Shown here piece after piece: positions 15,771 to 23,333 of a stretch of DNA of 33,059 nucleotides. This DNA is from Planctomycetaceae bacterium (lineage in GTDB: Bacteria; Planctomycetota; Planctomycetia; Planctomycetales; Planctomycetaceae). The position numbers and the translations under genes are program-made. The stretch lies in contig JAKFUF010000115.1 in the NCBI GenBank assembly GCA_021732845.1, positions 1-33,059 on the forward strand. The letters are read 5' to 3'. Numbering within the stretch: position 1 is the stretch's first letter; every line of letters begins with the position of its first letter. The notes below the pieces were generated by a model. That model made no database searches. It worked only from the letters and a program-made list of their open reading frames with translations, and was not told where the DNA came from.

Positions 15771-17675
15771 ATGGGTTTAGGACCGCTACTTCCGGGACGG
15801 ATTCCAGGCTCGCTGCAGTCGGCGCGGCTCACGCAGACGATCCAGTCGAATCAGCAGTTGCTCACGCACCTGCAGAACCAGGTTGCCACCAATCAGCGGT
15901 ACTTCGTGGGCAGCGAGGATCCAGCCGCCGCGTCGCGGGCGATCTCGCTGCAGTCGTTGCTGGAACGCAAGACGCAGTTCAGCACCAACGTCAGCACCAA
16001 CCAATCGCTGCTCAACGCGTCCGACACGGCGATCGGCTCGATCTCGGATGCTTTGAACCGGGCCAAGCAGTTGGCGTCCGGCGGAATCGGGGCCTCCAGC
16101 AGCCCGGAGGAAAAAGAGGCGCTCGCTGCGGAGGCTCTCTCGCTGGTGCGCCAGGTTGTCAACACCGGGAACACGTCCTTCAGGGGGCGCTACTTGTTCG
16201 GCGGCAGCCAGGCAGCCACGGCTCCTTTCACACTGCTGTCGGACTCCGTGCGTTACGGCGGAGACACCCGCCAGATTCAAACATATCTCGACTTGAACAG
16301 CACCGTCACCAACAATGTTGACGGCAACACGGCCATCGGTGGCCTCACCTCCCCCATTTCAGCGGATGTCAATCCAGCAGCCACCCTGCAGACCCGCGTG
16401 CGCGACCTGTTTGGCGGTCAGGGTGTGGCTCTGGGCAACATCTCTGTCAGCCTGTCATCAGGCGCGCAGACCGCCACGGTAGATCTCACCGGTGCGGACA
16501 CATTGCAGGACATCAAGACTCGCATTGAAGGTTCCTTTACTTCCGGCAGCGTGACAGTCTCCATCAATCCGGCAAACAACGGATTGCGTATCAGCGCGGC
16601 CACCGGCACCGTCACCGTCAGTGACCTTACCGGCAATCATATCGCGGTGGACCTGGGGATCAGTGGCGGTCCAGCGGCGGCGATCACGGGCGCGGACCTC
16701 GATCCGCAATTGACCCTCACCACGCCCCTTTCCGCGCTCAACGGCGGCACGGGGATCGGCGCGACGGCAGGCACCGGACTGCGAATCGTCAATGGGACCA
16801 CCTCGGTGGTGGATCTGTCGACGGCGACCACCATTGAAGATGTCTTCAACCTGATTCAACAGGCCGATCCCGATGTCAGTCTGGGAATCAACGCCAACGG
16901 CAATGGACTCGCCATCCAAGGCCGGTCAAGCGGCGTCGATTTCTCCATTGGCGAGAACAATGGCACCAATGCGACGCTGCTGGGAGTTCGCACCACCACC
17001 GGTTCGACACTGCTCAGCAGCCTGAACCATGGCACGGGCGTCCCATTCAGCAGCAGCTTGACGCTGAACATCACCCGCCGTGACGGTTCGGTGGCCAATG
17101 TCGACCTGACGGGGTCGGTCACGCTCCAGGATGCCATCACCAAGATCAATGCGGTCGACCCGGGCAACCTCGTCGCGTCGCTGAACACCGTGGGAAACGG
17201 CCTGAGCCTCGCGGACAACTCCGGAACCAGTGCCCTGGCCGTGGATGCCAACGAAGTCGGCACGGCCCTGGGGCTGTCGGGGGCGGAAACGGGCTCGAAT
17301 CCGCTGGTGCCGCTGGTCGGCCGCGACCCAAACCCGCAGGAAGTGATCGGGAGTTTAAACATTCTGCTGCGGTTGCAGAGAGCACTTTCAACTGGAGACA
17401 ACCAGGAGCTTTCACGACTTAACGGGTTAATCGACAAGGAGTTGGTCCGCAACGCGAATACCCGCGGCGAGATTGGCGGACGCCTGAAAACTCTGGATGC
17501 CGCGCAGAACCACCTGGAAGAACAAAAAATCGGTATCCAGGAGGGTCTGTCGGAGGACTTCGACACGGACCTGGCCGAAGTTTTGACGCAACTTGTGAAC
17601 CAGCAGGCGATTTTTGAAGCCGTGTTGAAAACCGCCACGCAGTCGCTGCAACTCAGTCTGGTGAATTACTTGTGA
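15771..17675 (+). CDS. flgL: Flagellar hook-associated protein 3, FlgL, enlarged
   Basis: A 634-residue junction protein, about twice the usual 300-400. Ends are flagellin-like: residues 20-150 carry the D0/D1 helices (QSNQQLLTHLQNQVATNQRY, then GRYLFGGSQ), and the C-terminus matches (VLTQLVNQQAIFEAVLKTA). The added middle holds three units of the flagellin IN motif, each a beta strand VDL(T/S), a helix TLQDI or similar, and SLNTVGNGL-type strand: about 225-277, 337-385 and 430-482. These would form outward-facing domains. The ATG at 15771 and a GTG at 15759 are both possible; GGGTGA lies about 9 bases before the ATG. It closes the flagellar series. FliW and CsrA, which follow flgL in some bacteria, are absent. 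Confidence 0.92.
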   Translation: MGLGPLLPGRIPGSLQSARLTQTIQSNQQLLTHLQNQVATNQRYFVGSEDPAAASRAISLQSLLERKTQFSTNVSTNQSLLNASDTAIGSISDALNRAKQLASGGIGASSSPEEKEALAAEALSLVRQVVNTGNTSFRGRYLFGGSQAATAPFTLLSDSVRYGGDTRQIQTYLDLNSTVTNNVDGNTAIGGLTSPISADVNPAATLQTRVRDLFGGQGVALGNISVSLSSGAQTATVDLTGADTLQDIKTRIEGSFTSGSVTVSINPANNGLRISAATGTVTVSDLTGNHIAVDLGISGGPAAAITGADLDPQLTLTTPLSALNGGTGIGATAGTGLRIVNGTTSVVDLSTATTIEDVFNLIQQADPDVSLGINANGNGLAIQGRSSGVDFSIGENNGTNATLLGVRTTTGSTLLSSLNHGTGVPFSSSLTLNITRRDGSVANVDLTGSVTLQDAITKINAVDPGNLVASLNTVGNGLSLADNSGTSALAVDANEVGTALGLSGAETGSNPLVPLVGRDPNPQEVIGSLNILLRLQRALSTGDNQELSRLNGLIDKELVRNANTRGEIGGRLKTLDAAQNHLEEQKIGIQEGLSEDFDTDLAEVLTQLVNQQAIFEAVLKTATQSLQLSLVNYL

Positions 17676-17947
17676 TCGCCGCCTTGAATTGCCTCGGCAC
17701 TCAAACCACCTCGGGGTCCGACGATGAACTGCAAACAACTCAAACATGACGGAAAGTGACTGCCGTACCAGTCGATTTCTTCGGAATTCCCAGAATAACT
17801 CATACAAGCGGCCCAAACGGACCGATGAAATAGAACAGTGTGGCCAGTGTGCGGCCTGAATGGCTTCCAGTCATAGCGTGCCGGCCTCGTCCCCCCGATG
17901 TCGATCACCGACGCCCACAAAATAAACGAACGATAAGGAGAGAGTTC

Positions 17948-18682
17948 ATGCGACGGTATCAGATGTGGTTGGCCGCCTTGGGGATCGCGATGGCACCAAG
18001 CTGGGTGCTGGCGGGTCCGCTGTCGTTCGGCAAGCCGGCCCCCAAACCCCAGGGAACTCGAGTCGTTCGGGCACAAGCTCCTGCCAGCAATCAGGATCTG
18101 GCGAACTCCGTCGCCAAGGCCTTGGGCAAAGCCAACCTGCGTGGCTCAAAAATCGCGGTCGAAAGCAAGGAGGGCGTGGTCGCTCTCGTCGGCACCTGCA
18201 AATCGCCGCAGCAGGCGAAGCAGGCTTTGGAAGCCGCTTCACGTGTGAACGGCGTCCGACGAGTCGAAAACCGCCTGCAGATTCCTCAGATCGCCCAGGC
18301 GGGCTACCAGGATGAAGGGGCACAGCAGCCGACACCGGCTGGGCCACCGCCAATGGTTCCCGCCCAGTTGCCCCCAGGCCCTCCGCCTCAGGCTCCGTAT
18401 GCCCAACCGGCGGGGATGCCCTCGTCGATGGTGTACGACCAGCCGAACCTGCCAAACTATGCGTGGCCGTCCTACGCCCAGTATCCCAACTCGGCGGCGG
18501 TCAATTACCCAACCCAGTACAGTGCCTCTGCCTGGCCATACATCGGCCCATTCTACCCATACCCCCAAGTGCCGCTCGGATGGCGCAAGGCCCAACTGGA
18601 ATGGGATGACGGCTACTGGCAGCTCAACTTCCGCCCCCGCACCGATCGGTGGTGGTGGTTCCTCGATTACAAAAACTGGTAA
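17948..18682 (+). CDS. Secreted BON-domain protein
   Basis: A 244-residue exported protein. The ATG at 17948 is preceded by AAGGAGAG at 6 bases and gives a signal peptide (MRRYQMWLAALGIAMAPSWV, cleaved near LAG). Residues 35-110 form a BON domain: a helix LANSVAKALGKANLRGSKI, then strands KEGVVALVGTC and a second helix ending VNGVRRVENRLQI. BON domains bind membranes or peptidoglycan-associated partners. From about 125 the sequence is rich in Pro, Tyr, Gln and Ala, probably disordered, and ends in a short Trp-rich stretch (DRWWWFLDYKNW). It lies downstream of flgL by 272 bases and is followed by a strong terminator, so it is probably its own unit. Confidence 0.85.
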   Translation: MRRYQMWLAALGIAMAPSWVLAGPLSFGKPAPKPQGTRVVRAQAPASNQDLANSVAKALGKANLRGSKIAVESKEGVVALVGTCKSPQQAKQALEAASRVNGVRRVENRLQIPQIAQAGYQDEGAQQPTPAGPPPMVPAQLPPGPPPQAPYAQPAGMPSSMVYDQPNLPNYAWPSYAQYPNSAAVNYPTQYSASAWPYIGPFYPYPQVPLGWRKAQLEWDDGYWQLNFRPRTDRWWWFLDYKNW

Positions 18683-18703
18683 TCGAGAAGGAGTTGCGTG
18701 AAC

Positions 18704-18741
18704 AAAAACTCTCCGGCAGGATCGCTGCCGGAGAGTTTTTT
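18704..18741 (+). terminator. Intrinsic terminator after the BON-protein gene
   Basis: CTCCGGCAG (18711-18719), loop GATCG, CTGCCGGAG (18725-18733), then AGTTTTTT. The stem extends outward by A-T pairs (AAAAACT with AGTTTTT), so it may also work on the opposite strand. Confidence 0.92.
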
Positions 18742-18865
18742 CATTTTCGATCTTCGAATGGTTGTGGGCGTGGGCCCATGTGTGAGAGCAACAATCTCGC
18801 CTGCCCGGTTCGGGTCGCTCGGCTGCCGCACTCAATCGAAAATCAAAAATCAAAAATCGAAAATG
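18742..18865. repeat. Heptamer inverted-pair element 5 (BON protein/lipoprotein)
   Basis: The right array is four exact heptamers: TCGAAAA, TCAAAAA, TCAAAAA, TCGAAAA (18836-18863). The left array has TTTTCGA and TCTTCGA (18744-18757). CATTTTCGAT at 18742-18751 is the exact complement of 18856-18865, and 14 of 16 positions pair when extended inward. It abuts the terminator on its left. Confidence 0.85.
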
Positions 18866-18967
18866 TCCACAAAATCGGAATTGCTGACAGAATCGTCAAA
18901 AGTTCTCAGCGCGGTTTGTTCGATAAATATGCTGTAGACCTTACACTCCATTCCGGGAGAGAAGCTG

Positions 18968-19564
18968 ATGTCTGGGCTTCGTAACCAGCTGAAACGAACG
19001 GCGCTGCTGCTCACCCTGAGCCTCGTGGCGATCTCGAGCAGTGGCTGCAAGCTGCTGGCCTACGGCGTGTTCGGCGTGTCCGAGAACTTGTCGAAGTTCT
19101 GGCTCACCACGCCGCTCATCCCTGTGAGCCCGTACTGGAGCCAACTGATCGAAGACACCTACATTGAGGAAGAGCGATACGGGCGAGCCCCGATCCTCGA
19201 CCCGGTCGAAGGTGAAAACGCTCCGCTGTTCTGCATGGACAGCCCGTATCCTGCCGAAGTCATGCGGGCTCTGCCCGACGACACGGGAGGCGGGATGCCC
19301 TTCGTCGCCGAGACGACCCGGAACAATGTCCGGATCGTGACGGAAAACATCGTCGACAAGATTGAAGACTGCCGCTTCTTCCCGATGGTCGGGCCGGCTC
19401 GGGTTCACAAGTGCCACTACAAGTGCACGGTGTACTTCGACAAGGTCATCCGCTCGGACTGGCCGATTCCCTTCTCCCACGCCGACCAGACGCAGGAAGT
19501 GGTCTACATCGACCACGACCACCTGATCCGCTGTGCCGGTCCGGGTGGGACCGAAGGGTTCTAA
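18968..19564 (+). CDS. Predicted lipoprotein of unknown function
   Basis: A 198-residue protein with a lipoprotein signal: basic n-region (MSGLRNQLKRT), hydrophobic core, then a lipobox AISSSGC with the acceptor cysteine at residue 27. GGGAGAGAAG lies directly before the ATG. The mature part has aromatic and charged segments (FWLTTPLIPVSPYWSQLIED) and several further cysteines (CRFFPM, KCHYKC, IRCAG) that could form disulfides in the periplasm. It should sit in a membrane facing the periplasm. I do not recognise the family. It is bounded by an intrinsic terminator downstream and is probably monocistronic. Confidence 0.85.
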   Translation: MSGLRNQLKRTALLLTLSLVAISSSGCKLLAYGVFGVSENLSKFWLTTPLIPVSPYWSQLIEDTYIEEERYGRAPILDPVEGENAPLFCMDSPYPAEVMRALPDDTGGGMPFVAETTRNNVRIVTENIVDKIEDCRFFPMVGPARVHKCHYKCTVYFDKVIRSDWPIPFSHADQTQEVVYIDHDHLIRCAGPGGTEGF

Positions 19565-19600
19565 GCCGCCACGAGTTGAAGCGAGTCTTCCGGAAACATG

Positions 19601-19630
19601 AAACCCGGTCCAGTTTGGACCGGGTTTTTT
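19601..19630 (+). terminator. Intrinsic terminator after the lipoprotein gene
   Basis: AAACCCGGTCCA (19601-19612), a GTT loop, and TGGACCGGGTTT (19616-19627) running into TTTTTT. A 12-bp perfect stem with a U-run. Confidence 0.94.
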
Positions 19631-19648
19631 CATTTTGCAGCATCCCGA

Positions 19649-19843
19649 TTGGGCTGCTGCTTTTGCGGCACCCTGAGCTGGTCCTACTTTCACTACCGAC
19701 GGCCCCCGTGGTCGTGGCTCTTTGTCGCTGGCATGATTATCTTCGGGGTCGTCAGCATCTGGTTCACAGCCATGGAAGAGCGAGTACTCTCGCAAAACCG
19801 ACAGGCTCGGAGGCGACGATGTCACTGCCAACGCAGTTTCTGA
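19649..19843 (+). CDS. Possible small single-pass membrane protein
   Basis: An open frame from a TTG at 19649 to a TGA at 19841-19843, up to 64 residues. It encodes an aromatic, basic stretch (SYFHYRRPPWSWLF) followed by a hydrophobic segment (VAGMIIFGVVSIWF) and a basic tail. The end overlaps the next gene by 25 bases, which suggests coupling. The start is uncertain: the only ATG in the frame is at 19733 and would leave 36 residues. It begins right after the terminator. Without homologue evidence this may be chance. Confidence 0.35.
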   Translation: MGCCFCGTLSWSYFHYRRPPWSWLFVAGMIIFGVVSIWFTAMEERVLSQNRQARRRRCHCQRSF

Positions 19844-20280
19844 TCTCGCTCGCAATCACGCTTCCCCTCAATTTCGTGCTGATGCTCGCGATGAAACAGG
19901 CGAGCCCAGGTTACCGGGCGGCAGCAGTGCTGGCTTCCTCCGCGTTCGCGGGTAGCGCCTGCCTGCTGCTCTGCCAGCAGTGGATGCCCCGCTTTGATGC
20001 CGACAGGGCGGTGATCTTCTTTGGGCCGATGCTGAATGCCGGAGTGTTCCTTCTCATCTGGCGGGTCATGTTTCGCGACCGGCTTCCCGCTCGCTCCCGT
20101 GTCAAACTGTCACTGGTGCTGACTCACGTTGGTCTCTTTGTCACGTGCCTGTTCATCATCCAGGCGGCCCTCACGCGCAATGATGCCATTTCGCTGTATG
20201 CGCTCGTGTTCGCCGGCTTGACCAGCGGCCTGACGCTTGTCGCTTCGCTCCTGATTCTTTCGTGCCGGGGTAATAGATAG
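19819..20280 (+). CDS. Small integral membrane protein, about four spans
   Basis: A 153-residue hydrophobic protein. The ATG at 19819 has GGAGG 6 bases upstream, which fixes the start against an open frame running much further 5'. Four hydrophobic segments are visible: FLISLAITLPLNFVLMLAM, then AAAVLASSAFAGSACLLL, AVIFFGPMLNAGVFLLIW and a C-terminal pair around LVLTHVGLFVTCLFIIQA and ALVFAGLTSGLTLVASLLIL. Family not recognised. The gene ends 10 bases before the convergent sulfatase gene, with no terminator hairpin between them. Confidence 0.7.
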   Translation: MSLPTQFLISLAITLPLNFVLMLAMKQASPGYRAAAVLASSAFAGSACLLLCQQWMPRFDADRAVIFFGPMLNAGVFLLIWRVMFRDRLPARSRVKLSLVLTHVGLFVTCLFIIQAALTRNDAISLYALVFAGLTSGLTLVASLLILSCRGNR

Positions 20281-20290
20281 ATAGCACCCA

Positions 20291-21703
20291 TCATTTGTTC
20301 TTGCGCTTGGCCCGAGGACGTGGCCCCTTCTCGTCAGATATGTCGGGGGCGTTCGTGGCGGGGATGAGCTTCGCCAGTTCCGCCTTCTTTGTGGCGAAGG
20401 CCGGGTCGTCCGCGAGGTTTTTCCATTCGTAGGGATCTTTCATTTCGTCGTACAGTTCGTCGTCGCCATTCGCGTACCGGATGTACCGCCACCGTTCGGT
20501 GCGGACAGCATGGTTGTTGAATTCATACGTTGTGATCGCCGGCAAATCCCACGGAGCCTGCGGGTTCTCCAGCAGGGACCGGATGCTTTGTCCCTGCACA
20601 TGGGCTGGCTTGGGTATTCCGGCCAGGTCAACCAGCGTTGGGTAGAGGCTCATGAAGTCGACCGTGCGGTCACAGACGGTGTCGGGCTTCGTCAGGCCTG
20701 GCACCACCCAGATCAGTGGAGCCCGCGTCGATTCTTCCCACAGGGCAAACTTTCGCCAGTGTTCCTTTTCACCGAGGTGCCAGCCGTGGTCGCCCCACAG
20801 CACGATGATGGTGTCGTCCTTGTAGGGCGAGGCATCCAGCCCGTCGATTAGCCGCCCCACCATCGCGTCGGCATATGAAATGGCCGCCAGATAGCCCTGC
20901 ACCGCTTCCTTCCACCGGCCGGAGGCCAGCATGGCCTTGTGGTCCCCTGCCGGCTTCGCCATCTTGCGACCGGCTTCGGGCACATCCGTCAGGTCGTTCG
21001 CCTGCGTGGGCGGCAGCTCAATCTGGTCGAGCGGGTGCAGATCGTAATACTTGCGGGGCACATTCCACGGCATATGTGGCTTGTGCAGGCCGACCGTCAG
21101 GAAGAATGGCTTGTCGTGCGTCTTCTTAAACTGCTCGATACCGTACTCAACAATCTGCCACTCCCGCAGATCCTCGTCGCGGCAGTCGAGCGGCGCGAAC
21201 TTGATCCCGTCGACACCGGTGTTGCCGTTGGGCTGCGGGTCAGGCTTCACTTTGGTGAGGTAGTCGTCCCAGTCGCTGTGCCGGTCATAAGCCCCGTGGT
21301 AGATCTTGCCCGAGCCCGCGGCGAAATACCCCGCCTTGCGAAATGTCGTGGGCAGCGTCAACTCCGGAGCGATAACCGGCCGCCAGTCGTCGTTGTTTTC
21401 GTACACACCGCTGGAAAATGGCCGCAGGCCGGACAGCAGCGCGGCTCGCGAAGGGTTGCAGACCGGAGCCGCGCAGTAGCTGCGTGTGAACCGTAAGCCA
21501 CGCTTCGCCAGCCGGTCGATGTTGGGCGTGCTCGTCTGCTTGTTGCGGCCCAGATAGCCCACCCAGTGATTGAGGTCATCGAGCGCGATGAACAGCACGT
21601 TGGGCCTGCCGCCCTCGGCTCGCAGCTCTCCTGCGACCGAGAGCAGGGCGACACAGCATACGCAGATGAGCCACAGGCGCGAACGCCCCCAAATTTTTGA
21701 CAT
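20291..21703 (-). CDS. Exported sulfatase, iduronate-2-sulfatase type
   Basis: A 470-residue type I sulfatase. The ATG at 21703 has GGAAG about 7 bases upstream and gives a signal peptide ending near ELRAE. Metal ligands Asp42-Asp43 lie in NVLFIALDDLNHW. The active-site motif is CNPSR (residues 82-86) followed by AALLSG; Cys82 is the residue known to be oxidised to formylglycine. WGDHGWHLGEKEHW supplies further active-site residues. The overall pattern, including the EESTRAPLIW segment, is that of iduronate-2-sulfatase-like enzymes, which remove sulfate from polysaccharides. The C-terminus is Lys/Arg-rich. No maturation enzyme or glycan-degrading cluster is visible nearby, though the esterase and sugar ABC ATPase further on could act on similar substrates. 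Confidence 0.95.
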   Translation of the reverse strand: MSKIWGRSRLWLICVCCVALLSVAGELRAEGGRPNVLFIALDDLNHWVGYLGRNKQTSTPNIDRLAKRGLRFTRSYCAAPVCNPSRAALLSGLRPFSSGVYENNDDWRPVIAPELTLPTTFRKAGYFAAGSGKIYHGAYDRHSDWDDYLTKVKPDPQPNGNTGVDGIKFAPLDCRDEDLREWQIVEYGIEQFKKTHDKPFFLTVGLHKPHMPWNVPRKYYDLHPLDQIELPPTQANDLTDVPEAGRKMAKPAGDHKAMLASGRWKEAVQGYLAAISYADAMVGRLIDGLDASPYKDDTIIVLWGDHGWHLGEKEHWRKFALWEESTRAPLIWVVPGLTKPDTVCDRTVDFMSLYPTLVDLAGIPKPAHVQGQSIRSLLENPQAPWDLPAITTYEFNNHAVRTERWRYIRYANGDDELYDEMKDPYEWKNLADDPAFATKKAELAKLIPATNAPDISDEKGPRPRAKRKNK

Positions 21704-22050
21704 GATCGGCTTCCGTGATGAGGAACAAGGCACCTCTTCACTTCCTTCGAAGGATCATGAAGATGCCGGCCGGCGGCCTGAGCCACCCCATGCCGGAAGT
21801 CAGATTATCTCCATCAAGAGTCCGTGGCTCAAGCGGATCTGGTGGAGAATCTGGGGGCTGGTCCGCTACGCGAAGAATTTGGAGAGAGGACGAACCAATG
21901 AACCGCTGGCACTGACTCGATTTCGAAATGTCGGAAAATCAGGCGAACAGTGCCATCGCCTGTGGCAGACCGATTACAATGCACTGTTCAACAGCTCGTT
22001 TGACAGGCGATCAGGCTGATCGTTGCAGCTTCATTTTTTCACGGTGTTGA
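21704..22050. other. Divergent region between sulfatase and CDF genes, 347 bases
   Basis: Both neighbouring genes read away from this region, so it should contain two promoters. I see a TTGACA at 22000-22005 on the plus strand but no acceptable -10 at the right distance. No coding region or long repeat is evident. Confidence 0.5.
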
Positions 22051-22974
22051 GTGGCACATTCGCACGGAGGGCACGATCACAGCCATGGACTGCCTGCCAA
22101 TTATGACCGGGCCTTTATGGTCGGCATTGGCCTCAATGTGGCCTTCGTCCTGGTTGAGGGGGCTTGCGGATTCTGGGCGAATTCGATGGCCCTGGTGGCC
22201 GATGCGGGCCACAACCTGAGCGATGTTTTAGGACTCCTGCTGGCATGGGGGGCCAGCTACCTCGGCCAGCAGCCGCCTTCACCTCGGCGGACTTACGGAT
22301 TGCGGCGGTCGTCCATTCTTGCCGCGCTACTCAATGCAGTCCTGCTGCTCCTGGCGATCGGCGGCATCGCCTGGGAGTCGCTGCAGCGGTTTGTCCATCC
22401 CCAGCCCGTCGCCGCGCTTCTGGTCATTGCCGTTGGCGCAGTCGGAGTCGCCATCAACACTGCCACCGCGCTGTTGTTCATGTCTGGACGGAAGCATGAC
22501 CTGAACATCCGCGGAGCGTATCTGCACATGGCGGCCGACGCCGGAGTCTCAGCGGCAGTCGTCGTGGCTGGTCTGGCGATCCGCTGCACCGGCTGGGGCT
22601 GGATCGATCCGGCCGCCAGCCTGCTGGTCGTGGTGGTGATCGCCATCGGCACGTGGGGGCTGCTGCGCGAATCGCTGGACCTGGCGCTCGACGCGGTTCC
22701 TTCCGGCATCAACCCGGCCGAGGTGGAAGCGTGGCTCGCATCACGTCCTGGCATCGCCTCCATTCATGACCTACATATCTGGGGAATGAGCACCACGGAA
22801 GTGGCCCTCAGTGCGCACCTCATCAAGCCTGATGGCCGGCTCGACGACAACTTTCTGCAGCAGGTCGCCCACGAACTGCATGACAAATTCGGGATCGAAC
22901 ATTGTACGATTCAACTGGAAGAGGCGGCGGAGCACGATTGCGACTTGATGACCCGGCACGTGGACAAACGCTAG
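22051..22974 (+). CDS. Cation diffusion facilitator, Zn/Cd/Co exporter
   Basis: A 307-residue CDF antiporter of the cytoplasmic membrane. The N-terminus is His-rich (MAHSHGGHDHSHG). Six membrane spans can be traced in residues 20-210. Transport-site residues are His54-Asp58 (ADAGHNLSD, span 2) and His159-Asp163 (HMAADAG, span 5), the HxxxD pair typical of zinc-transporting members. The C-terminal 90 residues form the cytoplasmic ferredoxin-like domain (IHDLHIWGMSTTEVALSAHL). The start is GTG at 22051, directly after an in-frame TGA, without a clear ribosome binding site. Similar to CzcD/ZitB; metal specificity cannot be fixed from sequence alone. Confidence 0.95.
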   Translation: MAHSHGGHDHSHGLPANYDRAFMVGIGLNVAFVLVEGACGFWANSMALVADAGHNLSDVLGLLLAWGASYLGQQPPSPRRTYGLRRSSILAALLNAVLLLLAIGGIAWESLQRFVHPQPVAALLVIAVGAVGVAINTATALLFMSGRKHDLNIRGAYLHMAADAGVSAAVVVAGLAIRCTGWGWIDPAASLLVVVVIAIGTWGLLRESLDLALDAVPSGINPAEVEAWLASRPGIASIHDLHIWGMSTTEVALSAHLIKPDGRLDDNFLQQVAHELHDKFGIEHCTIQLEEAAEHDCDLMTRHVDKR

Positions 22975-22988
22975 AGATCAGGCAGCAA

Positions 22989-23008
22989 GCGTCAATTGGT
23001 ATTGACGC
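22989..23008. terminator. Possible bidirectional hairpin between convergent genes
   Basis: GCGTCAAT, loop TGGT, ATTGACGC: an 8-bp perfect stem at the meeting point of the CDF gene and the small minus-strand gene, overlapping the latter's stop. There is no U-run, so termination is uncertain. Confidence 0.35.
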
Positions 23009-23315
23009 GCGCGTTCCACCACTGACTCTCCATCCACCGCAACGGCGTGTACATCACAGCGACTGGCCCGGAGATGGAGTTCTTGAAATTTCCCACGCTG
23101 TTGGAACGCGGGTCATGCCCAGGGATGATAATGAATGTTCGCGGCGTTCCGGGCGGTGCCATCAATGGAGCGAATTCGTTGCCCCGGACCAGAAGTTTGC
23201 GCCACCGCGCGGCACCATAGCCCATGCCATAGAGGACGATCAGGACGGCAATGAGCCACGCGGTGTGCAGTTGTCGGGACAGCGGGACGCCTTCCATGAG
23301 TTCGACCAGGCCCAT
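22992..23315 (-). CDS. Small membrane protein of unknown function
   Basis: About 107 residues from the ATG at 23315, or 112 from a TTG at 23330 that lies only 3 bases after the stop of the esterase gene. One hydrophobic segment is visible (LHTAWLIAVLIVLYGMGYGAA), followed by a basic patch and a polar C-terminal part (FIIIPGHDPRSNSVGNF). The near overlap with the esterase gene suggests co-transcription and coupling. I do not recognise the family; it could be a membrane partner of the esterase or an unrelated passenger. Confidence 0.6.
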   Translation of the reverse strand: MGLVELMEGVPLSRQLHTAWLIAVLIVLYGMGYGAARWRKLLVRGNEFAPLMAPPGTPRTFIIIPGHDPRSNSVGNFKNSISGPVAVMYTPLRWMESQWWNARVNTN

Positions 23316-23333
23316 GTCCTGGAGATGCAACTT

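Noticed and set aside
8210-18865. CRISPR array
   Set aside because: The repeats are 7 bases with no spacers of constant length, and no cas genes are present.
18898-18926. Sigma-28-like promoter before the lipoprotein gene (AAAAGTTC and TTCGATAA)
   Set aside because: Both halves match at 6 of 8 bases, but the spacing is 2 bases too long and the gene has no flagellar link.
22000-22028. TTGACA with a possible -10 before the CDF gene
   Set aside because: The hexamer at 17 bases is TTGCAG, a poor -10.
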